This document shows positions 4,460-6,325 of a stretch of 6,325 bases of DNA, piece after piece. Source of the stretch: Alphaproteobacteria bacterium (lineage in GTDB: Bacteria; Pseudomonadota; Alphaproteobacteria; Rhodospirillales; Magnetospirillaceae). The stretch is taken from positions 1 to 6,325 of the forward strand of contig JADFZP010000203.1 in the NCBI GenBank assembly GCA_015232485.1. The letters run 5' to 3'. The notes beneath the pieces are model-generated. The model worked only from the letters and a program-made list of their open reading frames with translations. It was not told where the DNA came from and made no database searches. The position numbers were made by a program, and so were the translations under genes. Each line of letters begins with the position of its first letter. Position 1 is the stretch's first letter.

Positions 4460-6210
4460 CCCATGATCTCCATGCAGGCGCCGCCGCGGCGGGCGCCACC
4501 ATCGTTGTCAAATGATGTGAATGCGACGCGATCGATCGCGTGCATGATCGCCCAGGCCACATCGGCGTGCCCCGCCTCCTTGGTCCGGCCGGCCTGAAAG
4601 GTCGCCTGGCGCCCCGAGGCCGTCGCGCCGCGGCGGATCTGCATGAAGGCCATGGCCACGTCCGTCCAGCCGGCGTCCCACTCGATCAGCCGCTTGCTGA
4701 TCAGGTGCTTGGCCTTCAGCACCATCCGGTTTTTCACCTCGACCGAATAGTTGAGGGCCGTGGCGCCGGGGAAGAAGGCGCGCACCAGCTCAAAGACGCC
4801 GGCCCCGATGGAGGTGGCGTCGATCCCGATGTGGGCGACGCGATAGCGCTCGGTCAGCCCCCGGATCGCCGCCGCCTGCGCCGCGAAATCCACGCCCTTG
4901 AAGTGCAGCTTCTCGACCACCCGGAATCGCCCGCCCTCGACCGGCGGCGGCGCCACCACCACGATCGAGGCCCCATCCTGCGACAGCGCGGGGTCATAGC
5001 CGATCCACACCGGCACATCGCCCAGCGGCCGGGCCGCGTAGGCGTCGAAATCCTCCCACACCTCCCAAGAATCGACCATGCAGCGGCGCAATTCGTCGAA
5101 CATGAAGTACGACGCCGAATCGTCGACCCATTCGCACATGAACAGGTTACGGAAGTCCTGATCGTTGTACTCCAGCCGCAAGGCGTCCAGGTCGAACAGA
5201 TCGCAGCCCTGCCGCGCCGCATCCTCGATCGTGACGAGGTGCCGCCACTGCCCATCCGCGCACGGGGCGCCGGCCGCCAGCGCCTGGTGGCTGACGTCGA
5301 TCTCGACCCGCTGGTCTTTCGCCCGCCCCTTGTTGAACGCCTCGCCGGTCCAGAAGGCGGCCGCGTCGTGCCCGATGGTGGAAGGCGTTGAGAAATAGGT
5401 GATGCGCCATTTCTTGTGCGCCGCCATGCCGGAGGCGACTTTCCGAAATTCCGAAAACCGCCCGATCCACGCGTATTCGTCCAGATAGACGTGCCCGTGA
5501 TAGGACTGCGCCGTCTTACTGTTCGTCCCGAGAAAGTAAAGCGTCGCCCCATTCCAGAAGGTGATCGGACTGCCCTTCAGGTCGACCCCCGTCACCGCTT
5601 TGACGAACGCCACGATATATTCGCGGAACACATGCGCCTGCGCCTTCGAGGCCGAGAGAAATATCTGATTGTCCCCACTCGTGATGGCGTCGATCAGGGC
5701 CTCGCGGGCGAAGTACCAGGTCGCGCCGATCTGGCGAGACTTCATGATGTCGCGAACCCGGTACCGCTTGGCGCCGTGCCAGGTCCACTGATAGACGAAC
5801 AGCCCCTCCTTGAACGCCTCGACCAGCGCAGCGACCTGTTCGGGGCTCAGATAATTCTTCAGTTCCTTCTTCTTCTCGTTCCGCTTCTCAATATTTGGAT
5901 TTAAATCCTTCTCCCGCCCCGATTTCTCATAGGCCTGGATGCGCGCCGTCCGCTCCAGGATCCGGGCCAGTTGGTCCATCTCGGCCAAATCGCGATCCGA
6001 CTTCTCCGGCTTGGCCACCAGGCGCATCAATCGAGCCTCGACATGGCTTTCGACGCGGATCACCGATGGCGCATCGCCCCACGCATCGCGCCGCTTCCAC
6101 GCGTCGACCGTCGCGTAAGGCAGCGCGAGCCGCCGCGCGATCTCGGCGACCGTGGCGCCTTGCCAAAACAGGTGGCAAGCCCTGGAACGTGGATTCTCGT
6201 CTTCCGCCAT
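4456..6210 (-). CDS. Terminase large subunit, ATPase (P2 gpP-type)
   Basis: A 584-residue DNA-packaging motor protein, similar in length to P2 gpP. Residues about 6-45 of the chosen frame (SRACHLFWQGATVAEIARRL, then PYATVDAWKRRD) form an N-terminal helix-turn-helix typical of gpP-like terminases. The ATPase has a Walker A-like SRQIGATW at about 158-165, Walker B YLDEYAW at about 242-248 with the catalytic Asp-Glu, and a coupling motif YFSTPS at about 272-277. The C-terminal RNase H-like nuclease shows acidic residues in GYDPALSQD, IGIDATSIG and HADVAWA. I place the start at ATG 6210, giving the P2-like N-terminus, with AAGG nine bases upstream. A GTG at 6276 would add 22 low-quality residues. 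The protein would cut concatemeric DNA and pump it through the portal encoded next in the operon. A lysine/glutamate-rich linker separates the helix-turn-helix and ATPase domains. Confidence 0.95.
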   Translation of the reverse strand: MAEDENPRSRACHLFWQGATVAEIARRLALPYATVDAWKRRDAWGDAPSVIRVESHVEARLMRLVAKPEKSDRDLAEMDQLARILERTARIQAYEKSGREKDLNPNIEKRNEKKKELKNYLSPEQVAALVEAFKEGLFVYQWTWHGAKRYRVRDIMKSRQIGATWYFAREALIDAITSGDNQIFLSASKAQAHVFREYIVAFVKAVTGVDLKGSPITFWNGATLYFLGTNSKTAQSYHGHVYLDEYAWIGRFSEFRKVASGMAAHKKWRITYFSTPSTIGHDAAAFWTGEAFNKGRAKDQRVEIDVSHQALAAGAPCADGQWRHLVTIEDAARQGCDLFDLDALRLEYNDQDFRNLFMCEWVDDSASYFMFDELRRCMVDSWEVWEDFDAYAARPLGDVPVWIGYDPALSQDGASIVVVAPPPVEGGRFRVVEKLHFKGVDFAAQAAAIRGLTERYRVAHIGIDATSIGAGVFELVRAFFPGATALNYSVEVKNRMVLKAKHLISKRLIEWDAGWTDVAMAFMQIRRGATASGRQATFQAGRTKEAGHADVAWAIMHAIDRVAFTSFDNDGGARRGGACMEIMG

Positions 6211-6325
6211 GCCGGGCAGCCTTGCCCAGCATGACCCGCCCCGGCATCGCGCGGGCGGTTGCCAAGCGGTCGTCACAACCGTCTCAGGCTGGCCGAGCGC
6301 GCGCCGCCCCCCTCAGCATGGCCGC
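6211..6325. promoter_or_regulatory. Region upstream of the terminase operon; possible late-promoter dyad
   Basis: A hairpin GGGCA/TGCCC (6214-6227) overlaps the terminase ribosome binding site and might modulate translation. Further out, GGTTG (6257-6261) and CAACC (6276-6280) form a dyad with a 14-bp spacer. P2 late promoters, including the divergent P/O pair, are activated by Ogr at a spaced dyad, so this could be an activator site, but the sequence does not match the TGT-N12-ACA pattern I remember. ATG GCC at 6318 could begin a rightward gene at the place of P2 scaffold gene O, but only a few bases are visible. Confidence 0.25.

Noticed and set aside
3671..4597. 308-codon + frame antisense to the portal gene
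   Set aside because: It lies opposite a clear portal coding sequence, has no recognisable motif, and long antisense frames are common in GC-rich DNA.
4540..5391. 283-codon + frame antisense to terminase
   Set aside because: Arg/His/Asp-rich composition and its position opposite conserved terminase domains mark it as a shadow frame.
6211..6276. Terminase starting at the GTG at 6276
   Set aside because: The extra 22 residues (Cys/Arg/Gly-rich) do not resemble a gpP N-terminus, while ATG 6210 gives the expected start and has AAGG upstream.

Overview
This GC-rich window looks like part of a temperate P2-type phage (or a phage-derived element) of an alphaproteobacterium. GC-rich third codon positions and the style of the ParA/RHH pair suggest Caulobacterales (Caulobacter, Phenylobacterium or Brevundimonas), but the host is inferred and no host housekeeping gene is present.

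Layout, left to right. Bases 1-1276 hold an integration module: the 3' end of an AlpA/excisionase-like gene overlapping a tyrosine recombinase gene, both on +. Bases 1259-1347 hold a strong hairpin over the int stop codon and then the 3' half (anticodon loop to CCA) of a tRNA-Lys(CTT) on the minus strand. No 5' half follows; instead there is a near-perfect mirror of the anticodon stem. This is the expected form of a phage attP core, with int beyond the CCA end and other element DNA beyond the anticodon loop. Bases 1433-2336 (minus) hold a type Ib-like partition operon: a short ParA and an overlapping ribbon-helix-helix partner. An 8-bp repeat, consensus GCGTGCTT, clusters on both sides of parA, four copies at each site, and is a good candidate for the centromere/operator. 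Bases 2337-3097 have no convincing gene. They contain an 18-bp-arm palindrome, an AT-richer stretch with many GGTAA(C/T) motifs on both strands, and a G-rich stretch with a candidate P2-like cos site. Bases 3098-3481 (+) encode a small unrecognised exported protein. Bases 3491-6210 (minus) are a portal gene and a terminase large-subunit gene overlapping as ATGA, in the P2 P-Q order and orientation.

Together these genes would integrate the element at a tRNA-Lys gene, partition a circular form, and cut and package DNA into capsids. Having both a tRNA-directed integrase and a partition cassette beside a P2-type packaging module, with the attachment site in the unintegrated arrangement, suggests a phage that can live both integrated and as a plasmid. 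No replication initiator, repressor, capsid or tail gene lies within the window, so a plasmid state, or a capsid-forming satellite, cannot be settled here.
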